A DNA stretch of 5,302 bases from Prolixibacteraceae bacterium (GTDB lineage Bacteria; Bacteroidota; Bacteroidia; Bacteroidales; Prolixibacteraceae). The stretch lies in contig JACMKG010000339.1 in assembly GCA_014380255.1 (NCBI GenBank), forward strand, positions 1 to 5,302. The letters run 5' to 3'. Below the pieces are notes generated by a model. It did not search any database. It saw nothing but the letters and a program-made list of their open reading frames with translations, and was not told where the DNA came from. The position numbers were made by a program, and so were the translations under genes. Shown here in pieces: positions 1 through 5,302 of the stretch. Position 1 is the stretch's first letter, and each line of letters opens with the position of its first letter.

Positions 1-299
1 CAGGCGAATTCCTGATTACCACCATGACCAACGGGCTGGTGCATTGCATGGAAGCGGCTACAGGTAACATTCTTTGGAAGGAAAATTTGGGCAAGCAGTA
101 TCCATCCGCTGTATTGGCAGGTGGATTGGTTTACATGCCCAATGATGCCGGAGTGATCACGGTCATTAAGCCGGGGCCTGTATATGAGAATATAGCTAAG
201 AACAGTATTGGAGAAAGCATGTTTGCCTCACCGGCCATCAGCAACGGGAAGATTTATCTGAGAGGCAAGAAACATTTATTTTGCATCGGGAAGGATTAA
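1..299 (+). CDS. PQQ-like (BamB/quinoprotein-type) beta-propeller protein, C-terminal fragment
   Basis: The frame is open from position 3, so the gene enters from the left edge. The ATG at 24 is internal, because codons before it (GEFLITT) continue the same protein. Ninety-eight residues are visible, ending at TAA 297-299. VHCMEAATGNILWKENLG matches the classic PQQ-propeller blade (V-x-A-L-D-x-x-TG-x-x-LW). ASPAISNGKIYLRGKKHLFC, followed by IG, is the typical last blade of this family (ASPAisdGriyiRgekhLyCIG), which usually closes the barrel at the C-terminus. Such proteins are normally exported or periplasmic, and many Bacteroidota genomes encode them beside hydrolases or as stand-alone BamB-like proteins. 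The N-terminus, signal peptide and any cofactor-binding residues lie outside the window, so neither enzyme activity nor a scaffold role can be decided. It converges on the minus-strand genes and is separated from them by an inverted repeat. Confidence 0.85.
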   Translation, partial: GEFLITTMTNGLVHCMEAATGNILWKENLGKQYPSAVLAGGLVYMPNDAGVITVIKPGPVYENIAKNSIGESMFASPAISNGKIYLRGKKHLFCIGKD

Positions 300-303
300 A
301 CAA

Positions 304-382
304 TAACCACATAGACACATAGAACACATAGAAAATATAATTATTTCTGTTCCTCTATGTGCCCTATGTGTCTATGTGGTTA
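304..382. repeat. Long inverted repeat (29-nt arms, 21-nt loop) between convergent genes
   Basis: The left arm 304-332 (TAACCACATAGACACATAG, then AACACATAGA) is the reverse complement of 354-382 at 27 of 29 positions. The two mismatches are adjacent (AA at 323-324 against CC at 362-363). The loop 333-353 is AT-rich. The arms contain an internal CACATAG repeated three times per arm. The element starts 4 nt after the stop of the propeller gene and ends 7 nt before the stop of the thioredoxin-like gene, so it fills the convergent gap. A transcript from either strand would fold into a very stable hairpin, so a bidirectional terminator or 3'-end stabiliser is plausible. There is no long T-run directly after either arm, so a textbook intrinsic terminator is not shown. 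CACATAGACACATAG-like palindromes are, to my knowledge, scattered in many Bacteroidota intergenic regions. Confidence 0.9.
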
Positions 383-389
383 ATAGATA

Positions 390-719
390 TTATTCAAACA
401 ATACGGAATACGGTCGCTGTATTTCCCTTTTAAAATCCTCTATGCCGAATACACGGCTCTTGCGGATGGTTTCCCTGCCTTCAAAGAATACAAGCACGGT
501 AGGGGCAGCAAATATGTGGTTTTGGGCAGCCAACGCAGGCTGATGATCTGATTGGATATAAACGGTTTTCATTTGAGGGAAGTTCTCCCTCACTAATTTT
601 TCCACTTTAGGTTTCAGTACCGCACACACCGAACAGGCATCAGTAGAAAAATAGGCCAGAACAGCTTTATTTTCCGCTAATGCGCTTTGGAATTCATCCA
701 TAGAATGAATGGTTTCCAT
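390..719 (-). CDS. Thioredoxin-family protein (CSVC active site)
   Basis: This is a small single-domain thioredoxin-fold protein of 109 residues, about the size of classical thioredoxin. Visible features are a beta-strand AVLAYFSTDACSVC leading into the redox motif C29-S-V-C32, and the cis-proline segment FAAPTVLVFFEG with P73 before the next strand. The classical WCGPC is replaced by ACSVC, so redox potential and partner specificity probably differ from thioredoxin 1. There is no signal peptide, so it is likely cytoplasmic. Start choice: an in-frame TTG at 722-720 directly precedes ATG 719-717. I prefer the ATG because it forms a TGATG overlap with the stop of the upstream CoA-binding gene, typical of translational coupling. 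The weak upstream AGGG about 12 nt away does not separate the two. The two genes are evidently co-transcribed. A thiol-disulfide or peroxide-response role is inference from the fold only. Confidence 0.85.
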   Translation of the reverse strand: METIHSMDEFQSALAENKAVLAYFSTDACSVCAVLKPKVEKLVRENFPQMKTVYIQSDHQPALAAQNHIFAAPTVLVFFEGRETIRKSRVFGIEDFKREIQRPYSVLFE

Positions 720-1081
720 CAATTGTACTGCCCTGTCGCCAGTAAAACCAGGGTGCAGGCTATTTCAGGATAAATACCCGCATCCTTTAGCTGGGAAATA
801 AAAGCAGGATTTTCAGTGCCAGGATTAAAGATTACGCGCCTTGGTTTTAAACCGATGATGTAAGCGTAGTATTCAGGTTGATTCTGAGGTCCTATATACA
901 GAGTTACCGAATCAATATCTTCAAACTGTTTTTTTTCGGTATGAAAAGAAATGCCCTGCACGGAACCTTTTTTCAATCCCAAGGCTACCACCTCTTCATT
1001 ATTGGCAAGAAGGGCCCTGATGGCCTTGTTGGAATACCGTTCGGGGTTTTCTGAAGCCCCGATTACAAGAGTCTTTTTCAT
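719..1081 (-). CDS. CoA-binding domain protein (YccU/COG1832-type)
   Basis: The 120-residue protein has one Rossmann-like CoA-binding domain, the usual length for stand-alone members. The N-terminal strand and loop KKTLVIGASENPERYSNKAI (residues 2-21) carries the GAS-x-N/K-P-x-R-x-S nucleotide-binding signature. VVALGLKKGSVQGISF follows as the second strand region, then RVIFNPGTENP (82-92) as the conserved loop, and a C-terminal AGIYPEIACTLVLL with cysteine 109 in the family's conserved Cys position. Family members bind coenzyme A in crystal structures, but their physiological role is largely unknown. It has no membrane segment or signal peptide and is probably cytoplasmic. Its TGA (721-719) overlaps the ATG of the downstream thioredoxin-like gene, so the pair forms a tight two-gene unit. 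The start ATG at 1081 gives the expected full-length N-terminus. Confidence 0.88.
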   Translation of the reverse strand: MKKTLVIGASENPERYSNKAIRALLANNEEVVALGLKKGSVQGISFHTEKKQFEDIDSVTLYIGPQNQPEYYAYIIGLKPRRVIFNPGTENPAFISQLKDAGIYPEIACTLVLLATGQYN

Positions 1082-1097
1082 ATGATTATACTTAAAA

Positions 1098-1130
1098 CAA
1101 AGATCAATAAATCAAATTACTATTAGACAA
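1098..1130 (-). promoter_or_regulatory. Possible Bacteroidota-type promoter for the CoA-binding/thioredoxin pair
   Basis: Read on the minus strand, TTG (1130-1128) is followed after 22 nt by GATCTTTG (1105-1098). The latter matches the Bacteroidota -7 consensus TAnnTTTG at all but the first of the defined bases. Spacing falls near the upper end of that reported for TTG/TAnnTTTG promoters. The box ends 16 nt before the ATG, which would give a very short leader. This is a consensus match only; in AT-rich DNA such matches arise by chance. Confidence 0.3.
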
Positions 1131-1220
1131 TTTAAACGATTTACAATTTACTATTTAATGCTTTGAATTGCATTGTTACCATTTCAACCATTAACCATTC
1201 AACCATCTAACGATTCAACC
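1126..1220. repeat. Degenerate AT-rich direct repeats (ACAATTTA-type and CAACCATT-type)
   Basis: Two clusters of short imperfect direct repeats occupy the intergenic gap. At 1126-1150 the units are GACAATTTA, AACGATTT and ACAATTTA. At 1176-1220 the units are TTACCATTT, CAACCATTAACCATT (1185-1199), CAACCATCTAACGATT (1200-1215) and CAACC, giving a period of about 15-16 nt with an internal 7-8 nt period. No ORF or RNA gene fits here. Similar AACCATT/ACAATTT strings are, from memory, common in intergenic DNA of this phylum; their function is unknown. The ACAATTT cluster slightly overlaps the proposed promoter, so it could influence expression of the downstream pair, which is inference. Confidence 0.6.
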
Positions 1221-1237
1221 GCATAAAAACTATTTCT

Positions 1238-1262
1238 TCTATGTGGCCGATGTGTCTATGTG
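1238..1262. repeat. Solo half copy of the CACATAG palindrome
   Basis: TCTATGTGGCCGATGTGTCT (1238-1257) continuing as ATGTG to 1262 matches the right arm of the inverted repeat (354-378) at 23 of 25 positions, in the same orientation. The differences are G for C at 1246 and G for T at 1249. I found no matching left arm in 1082-1237, so this copy cannot form the large hairpin. It ends 4 nt before the stop codon of ispF, again right at a gene 3' end. It may be a decayed palindrome or a separately arising element. Confidence 0.75.
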
Positions 1263-1266
1263 TTTC

Positions 1267-1749
1267 TTAGCTCATTTTCTCCAGCAATACCACCGCATGG
1301 ACCGAGATGCCTTCTTCCCTGCCTTCAAAGCCCAGTTCTTCAGTAGTGGTGGCTTTGATGGAAACATCGCCCACACTGATACCCAGAATATCGGCAATGG
1401 TTTCTTCCATTTCCGGGATAAAGGGTTTAAGTTTAGGTTTTTGAGCTGCCACTGTCACATCGAGGTTACCCACCCGGTAGCTTTTGGAGGCAATTAGGGC
1501 ATTGGTTTTGGCCAGCAGAACCTTGCTGTCGATGTTTTTAAACTCAGAAGATGTATCTGGGAAGTGACGCCCAATATCTCCCATTTTTGCTGCCCCCAAC
1601 ATGGCATCGCACAAGGCATGAATCAGTACATCACCATCAGAATGAGCCACTGTTCCTTTGCTGTGAGGAATGAGAACACCGCCCAGCCATAAGGTTTCGC
1701 CTTCAGCTAAGCGGTGTACATCAAATCCGTATCCTATCCGGAAATTCAT
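1267..1749 (-). CDS. ispF: 2-C-methyl-D-erythritol 2,4-cyclodiphosphate synthase
   Basis: IspF converts 4-diphosphocytidyl-2-C-methyl-D-erythritol 2-phosphate to the cyclic diphosphate MEcPP with release of CMP, in the non-mevalonate (MEP) isoprenoid pathway in the cytoplasm. It normally acts as a homotrimer with zinc at subunit interfaces. The 160-residue length is normal. The N-terminal GYGFDVHRL supplies metal ligands D10 and H12. AHSDGDVLIHALCDAMLGAA (35-54) contains the H36-S-D38 loop and the third zinc ligand H44. DIGRHFPDT (58-66) is the substrate loop, and KATTTEELGFEGREEG (132-147) is the CMP-binding and catalytic threonine/glutamate segment. All key residues are present, so it should be active. 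The ATG at 1749 puts GYGFDVH at the family's usual distance from the start; upstream is AT-rich with no clear Shine-Dalgarno. It lies 52 nt downstream of the small antitoxin-like ORF and may share a transcript with it and porV. Confidence 0.98.
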   Translation of the reverse strand: MNFRIGYGFDVHRLAEGETLWLGGVLIPHSKGTVAHSDGDVLIHALCDAMLGAAKMGDIGRHFPDTSSEFKNIDSKVLLAKTNALIASKSYRVGNLDVTVAAQKPKLKPFIPEMEETIADILGISVGDVSIKATTTEELGFEGREEGISVHAVVLLEKMS

Positions 1750-1801
1750 TAATAAAGTTGTTATTTAATCGTTGATATTAACTGCATTTTTTTGACATCC
1801 A

Positions 1802-1969
1802 TTAGCCAAACCACTGAGTTGCACCATACTGTGTCTGATCGTCAGAATTTTGGTTCGTATTAAAGGGACTTAAGTTTTTTTCTATTTCTTCAAGCATCTT
1901 TATTTCACCCATTAATTCGTCCAATGAAAACTTATCAGGAAGTCGGGTGATCGTTTGTAATACTTTCAT
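1802..1969 (-). CDS. Small antitoxin-like protein, 55 aa, no adjacent toxin
   Basis: The ORF runs from ATG 1969 to TAA 1804-1802. Its N-terminal half, ITRLPDKFSLDELMGEIKML followed by EEIEKNL, resembles the small addiction-module proteins of Bacteroidota that precede RelE/ParE-type toxins (pattern: LP-x-x-(F/Y)-(S/T)-x-(D/E)-E-(L/F)-(I/M)-x-x-(I/L), then an E-rich helix such as IEKVEKGL). The C-terminal half (SPFNTNQNSDDQTQ, then YGATQWFG) is polar and shorter than the usual toxin-wrapping tail, though it ends with a W-(F/L) as many members do. An in-frame ATG at 1981-1979, after AAAAGG on the minus strand, would add four residues (MLTK) and has the better ribosome-binding site; an in-frame TGA lies just upstream of it. 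No toxin ORF follows, because ispF starts 52 nt later. It could be an orphan or decayed antitoxin, or an unrelated small protein. It is the only coding candidate in the 307-nt gap 1750-2056; nothing else recognisable lies there. Confidence 0.6.
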   Translation of the reverse strand: MKVLQTITRLPDKFSLDELMGEIKMLEEIEKNLSPFNTNQNSDDQTQYGATQWFG

Positions 1970-2056
1970 CTTCGTCAACATACCTTTTCATTTTAAAGAT
2001 TCACACACAATGACTTCTCTATCGGTAACCGTCCTTCCGGCTAATGATTTAGCTAC

Positions 2057-3220
2057 TTATTTACGCTGTTTATTAAAGGCCTCGAAATCAAACGAAAGCG
2101 TAAACCGCAGGGTATTAGCCAGTGGATTATTTTGAGCTACAGGCAATAAATACGAGAAATCAAGAGCAAAAACATTCATTTTCAGGCCAGCACCTGCTGT
2201 AAAGAACTTTCTGTTTCCTTTACTTGCATCTTCGTGAAAATAACCCGCGCGCAGAGCAAACTGATTGTTATACCAATATTCGGCACCCACCGATAGGTTT
2301 ATTTCTTTTAATTCTTCAGACATACCTCCCGGGGCATCTGTAAAAGAAGAGAATATACCGGCAACAACAGATTTATCGGAACTTGCTCCATTGAAAATAT
2401 CTACATCCGCTGTATCAGGAGTAGGTACAAGGAGCTTATTGGCATCAATGGCAATGGTTAAGGTATTATACTTATCCATTTCGGTTGTATACGCGACCCC
2501 AAGTTTTAAGTTTGTAGGGATAAAGTCTTTGGTTTCCCCGTCAGTATAGGATATTTTGGCTCCGACATTTTGGATGTTAATACCTGCAGCAATGTTTGAG
2601 ACCTTACGGTTCACCCTGATTTCATTTTGGTAATAGAAACCAATATCTGCTGCATAGGAGTTTCCAGCATGACTTTCCACTCCATTTACCGTTTGTCCTG
2701 CGGTAAGGTCTGACCGTATATATCGAAAGGCAATGGCTCCTGAAAACTTCTCAGAAAGCAGTCGGGTATAACCCACATCAAAAGCAAATTCATTGGGACT
2801 TTGATTGCCCATTTCTTCACCCACTTCACTCATAAAGGTAATATCACCAAGGGCAAAATAGCGCAATGATGCACTCAATGTCTGCTGGTCATCCAAGCGT
2901 TTGTAACCTGCAAGATATGCCAGATTAATATCATCGACAAGGTTACGTAACCAAGGCGTATAGGACAAAGAGACTCCCATATCACTTTTTATAAAAGCAT
3001 ATTTTGCAGGATTCCAATGTTGCGAATTAACATCAGGGGTCGTGGCCGCTCCTGCATCCCCCATAGCTCCTGCACGCGAATCAGGTCCAATTGTTAGAAA
3101 TGGCACACCGGTCGTAATGGTATTAGCACCGGTCGTTGATGCTTTTTCCTGGGCATTTGCTTGCTGTATGTGTATTCCACATAAAAGAATTACAGCCACT
3201 AGTAATTTTACCTTCTTCAT
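2057..3220 (-). CDS. porV: Type IX secretion system outer-membrane protein PorV (LptO)
   Basis: PorV is a FadL/OmpP1-like 14-stranded outer-membrane barrel. It binds the C-terminal signal domain of T9SS cargo emerging from the Sov channel and delivers it to the PorU-containing attachment complex. The protein has 387 residues, normal for the family. Residues 1-23 form a signal peptide: basic MKKVK, hydrophobic LLVAVILLCGI, and cleavage after ANA to expose QEKAS. The family hallmark follows at about residues 38-76, including FLTIGPDSRAGAMGDAGAAT and then NSQHWNPAKYAF. The rest alternates amphipathic strands and loops (for example AFDVGYTRLLSEKFSGAIAF), and the end, LRFTLSFDFEAF, looks like a last beta-strand followed by a short basic tail NKQRK. 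It lies 132 nt downstream of porU, same strand, as in other T9SS organisms. The ATG at 3220 places the signal peptide correctly; CTACCCAAAT upstream has no strong Shine-Dalgarno. Confidence 0.96.
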   Translation of the reverse strand: MKKVKLLVAVILLCGIHIQQANAQEKASTTGANTITTGVPFLTIGPDSRAGAMGDAGAATTPDVNSQHWNPAKYAFIKSDMGVSLSYTPWLRNLVDDINLAYLAGYKRLDDQQTLSASLRYFALGDITFMSEVGEEMGNQSPNEFAFDVGYTRLLSEKFSGAIAFRYIRSDLTAGQTVNGVESHAGNSYAADIGFYYQNEIRVNRKVSNIAAGINIQNVGAKISYTDGETKDFIPTNLKLGVAYTTEMDKYNTLTIAIDANKLLVPTPDTADVDIFNGASSDKSVVAGIFSSFTDAPGGMSEELKEINLSVGAEYWYNNQFALRAGYFHEDASKGNRKFFTAGAGLKMNVFALDFSYLLPVAQNNPLANTLRFTLSFDFEAFNKQRK

Positions 3221-3352
3221 ATTTGGGTAGAAAATTTATAATTTGTAAATATAAGGCATTGCTAAAAGAGTTTTATCATTCAACAACTTTAAAAAGCTAA
3301 ACGGACGTTAATATCAATTAGTATTAAAAAACTATTATTTCATTCCTAATAT
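3221..3352. other. porU-porV intergenic region, AT-rich
   Basis: This 132-nt spacer holds no ORF of note. On the minus strand I could not find a TAnnTTTG box (no CAAA occurs on the plus strand here), so a porV-specific promoter of the usual Bacteroidota type is not evident and read-through from porU is the simpler reading. TATATTTA (minus strand, at about 3247-3254) is the nearest -7-like string but lacks the final G and a well-spaced TTG. No T-run hairpin terminator is seen after porU. Confidence 0.4.
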
Positions 3353-5302
3353 TTATCGGTACATATAAACCAGCCTACCTGATCCTGTGGTCGTTTTCTC
3401 TTTGGTAGTAGCCGTTATTCTGTATAGATAAACGCCAGCCAGCATTTTTACCGATCGTGCGGCCGGATTCCATTCCAGAGGCTGAGTAGTCATTCCACTG
3501 GAAACGACTCTTGTCTGAAGTATATCTACGCGTGTTCCCGAGGGCTGAAATACCTCCAGGGTCACATCGAATGATTCATCAGGCTGGTTATGAGTAAAGA
3601 TAAAGTTGGTCCGTTCATTCATCGGATTCGGATAACATTCCACATGTTCGATCCTGAAATCGTCTTTTACCACAAACGTGATTTCCTTTTCAGAAGAATT
3701 ATTCATTACATCCCATACCTTTACTTTAAGGGTATGTTTTCCTTCCGATAAATTCGATAAAGGAAAAACAACGGAACCTTCCGTATGTTTATCCATACTG
3801 GTTTGAAAATAATCATTTAACACCATTATATTGGAGTTATCCCCATCCAGGACAGCCGTGATATCATGTCCGATTCCTATGCCGGCGGTATTGATCCCCG
3901 TATTATCCATTATTTTGGCAATCAGGACAGAGCTTGCACTAACCCTATCACCTTCTTTAAAAGATTCGGAATTCATAAACAGTTCGATCGTTGGTCCCTG
4001 CTCATCAGCAATGACATTATTGGAAGCTCCGCCAATATAAAAGCCGTTGAAGTAACCCTGCGCATCCTGAGTTTGATTGTAGGCGTAATAAAGAATCTTG
4101 CCCTTGTCAATTTTATAGGCGATGTCTTTGGGAACAAAAAAAGAAAATTCAAAGTCCCCATTTTTCACGCTTGCCAGACCCCGATAGATGATGTTATTCT
4201 GAATGTTATACTCCATGGGAATCTGCCCTGGGTTTCCAAGGGTTTTAGCCTCGATCATCTTATCATAGATGGTCGGTATGATCTCTCCGTTGAACGTGTT
4301 TAGTTTGTTTCCCTGGCTGTCGGCTACAAAACCCTTAACCTTTACAACCGATAATGTTTTAAGTGTATCGGTTTGCGTAAAGGCATCCTTGTCATTGATA
4401 TGAGTCGTAACCACTTGGTTTGATGGATGCGCCAGGCGCAGGGCCGGGTCGGCAAGAAGAGTAAAATTCAACTGATTGTTACCTGTATTGGCAGCAGCTT
4501 TGGCCAGGCGCATGACATCGCCCAGGCGCAAATTCTTGCCTTGATCATCTTTCTCAAAGATATAATCAAAAAAGGCCTGATTCAAAATACTGTTGCCATC
4601 CGAATAAACCAACCGGGTCGTTGAGAAAAGACCAATTCCCCCGCCCACAGGGTTGAAAAGAATGTGTTCACCGGCTGACTTCTCATTGGAATCAAACCGG
4701 CTGTATTCGCAGGTAGCGGTCACAAAAATGGGCAGCCGATTGATGTTTGACCAGGAATCTATTACCCCGATATCCAGCACATTTTCATCAGCCATGCTTC
4801 TTTCATTGGCATGACCGGTATAATTCATGATTAGGGTTCCACGTTTAACCTGATCGATGATTTCGGCCGTAACATCGGGGTATTTACCTCCCCCGGCAGA
4901 AGTGATCTTCTTAAAGGCATCGAAGTAAATTTTCTCGGTATAGAACCCGGGGTATCGGATGTTTAGAAGATTCGCCAGTTCTTCCGCCTGGCTCTGATGA
5001 AGGTTGTAATCTCCGTCATCAGCAATGAAAGTCACATTGTTGCGCCAAATGCCCATGGCTTTTGGATCCTGATAACTTCTAATCTTTTTCACCACAGTCT
5101 GTGCATCAGCCTGGTTACTGGCAGGAATTCTCCCAATACCCAGATCAATGATTCCTGAGTAACCCCCTTCATTTTCATCAAGCATGACAAAAAAGTCGTC
5201 TGTTACAAACGATCCTGTCTCTGAAAGCGAATTTTCGGACTGGAAAGTTGGAAGCAGATTAAGATTTTCGCCAAGAATATTGCGGTTATCATACGATCCA
5301 TC
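3353..5302 (-). CDS. porU: Type IX secretion system sortase PorU (C25 cysteine protease), C-terminal 649 residues
   Basis: PorU is the surface-anchored gingipain-like protease that cuts the C-terminal signal domain from T9SS cargo and transfers the cargo to anionic LPS or an equivalent anchor. The frame is open to the right edge: 39 residues (DGSYDNRNI ... SFVTDDFFV) precede the internal ATG at 5185, so the true start lies outside. The C25 domain covers fragment residues 1 to about 294. The catalytic His is in NYTGHANERS (codon 4813-4811) and the catalytic Cys in FVTATCEYSRFD (codon 4711-4709); NFTLLADPALRLAHP closes the domain. Beta-rich, Ig-like sequence follows (about 295-553), including EGKHTLKVKVWDVMNNSS. 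Residues 554-649 form a C-terminal sorting-type domain (VECYPNPMNERTNFIF ... GVYLYRITA), which PorU itself is known to retain. Compared with true gingipains, GHG is GHA here. porV follows 132 nt downstream. Confidence 0.95.
   Translation of the reverse strand, partial: DGSYDNRNILGENLNLLPTFQSENSLSETGSFVTDDFFVMLDENEGGYSGIIDLGIGRIPASNQADAQTVVKKIRSYQDPKAMGIWRNNVTFIADDGDYNLHQSQAEELANLLNIRYPGFYTEKIYFDAFKKITSAGGGKYPDVTAEIIDQVKRGTLIMNYTGHANERSMADENVLDIGVIDSWSNINRLPIFVTATCEYSRFDSNEKSAGEHILFNPVGGGIGLFSTTRLVYSDGNSILNQAFFDYIFEKDDQGKNLRLGDVMRLAKAAANTGNNQLNFTLLADPALRLAHPSNQVVTTHINDKDAFTQTDTLKTLSVVKVKGFVADSQGNKLNTFNGEIIPTIYDKMIEAKTLGNPGQIPMEYNIQNNIIYRGLASVKNGDFEFSFFVPKDIAYKIDKGKILYYAYNQTQDAQGYFNGFYIGGASNNVIADEQGPTIELFMNSESFKEGDRVSASSVLIAKIMDNTGINTAGIGIGHDITAVLDGDNSNIMVLNDYFQTSMDKHTEGSVVFPLSNLSEGKHTLKVKVWDVMNNSSEKEITFVVKDDFRIEHVECYPNPMNERTNFIFTHNQPDESFDVTLEVFQPSGTRVDILQTRVVSSGMTTQPLEWNPAARSVKMLAGVYLYRITATTKEKTTTGSGRLVYMYR

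Noticed and set aside
304..382. CACATAG repeats considered as a CRISPR array
   Set aside because: The repeats form one palindrome with tandem internal 7-mers, not regular repeats separated by unique spacers, and there are no cas genes.
1243..1497. 84-codon plus-strand frame opposite ispF
   Set aside because: It is a shadow of the ispF coding sequence, which has complete catalytic motifs on the minus strand. It also begins within the repeat half copy.
2040..2053. GCTAATGATTTAGC mini-hairpin just after the porV stop, considered as a terminator
   Set aside because: The five-bp stem is weak and no U-tract follows in the porV transcript direction.
1947..2135. 62-codon plus-strand frame across the porV 3' end
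   Set aside because: It overlaps the porV 3' end and the antitoxin-like ORF in antisense, has no recognisable motif, and reads low-complexity composition.
3308..3327. TTAATATCAATTAGTATTAA inverted repeat in the porU-porV gap
   Set aside because: The arms are only about 6 nt and all A/T with an 8-nt loop. This is expected by chance in such AT-rich DNA and is not followed by a T-run in a useful position.
3831..4303. Open frames on the plus strand within porU (up to 145 codons)
   Set aside because: They run antisense to porU, whose strand carries clear C25 and sorting-domain homology. Their translations show no family resemblance and have no separate start context.

Overview
The window reads as part of a chromosome of a member of the Bacteroidota. 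The main evidence is a neighbouring pair of type IX secretion system (T9SS) genes, porU and porV, since this system is confined to that phylum. Supporting signs are moderate-to-low GC, AT-rich gene starts with weak Shine-Dalgarno sequences, and CACATAGACACATAG-type intergenic palindromes. The order porU-porV-ispF resembles what I recall from Porphyromonas-like Bacteroidales, so a Bacteroidales/Marinilabiliales-type host is plausible. I cannot fix the class from sequence alone.

Layout, left to right. Positions 1-299 (+) hold the 3' end of a PQQ-type beta-propeller gene. A long near-perfect inverted repeat (304-382) fills the gap where this gene converges on everything else. All remaining genes lie on the minus strand and are transcribed right to left. 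390-719 is a small thioredoxin-fold protein with a CSVC active site; its start overlaps the stop of a CoA-binding (YccU-type) protein at 719-1081. Positions 1082-1266 are a gap with degenerate AT-rich repeats and a half copy of the palindrome. 1267-1749 is ispF of the MEP isoprenoid pathway. Inside the ispF-porV gap, 1802-1969 is a 55-residue ORF resembling antitoxin-type small proteins, with no toxin beside it. 2057-3220 is porV, and 3353 to the right edge is the C-terminal 649 residues of porU.

PorU and PorV work together at the cell surface. PorV is the outer-membrane barrel that carries T9SS cargo by its C-terminal domain. PorU is the C25-family cysteine protease (sortase) that removes that domain and attaches the cargo to the surface. 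The thioredoxin/CoA-binding pair looks like one translationally coupled unit of unknown specific function. I see no clearly new multi-gene system. The most uncertain and interesting elements are the orphan antitoxin-like ORF and the repeat family hugging gene 3' ends.
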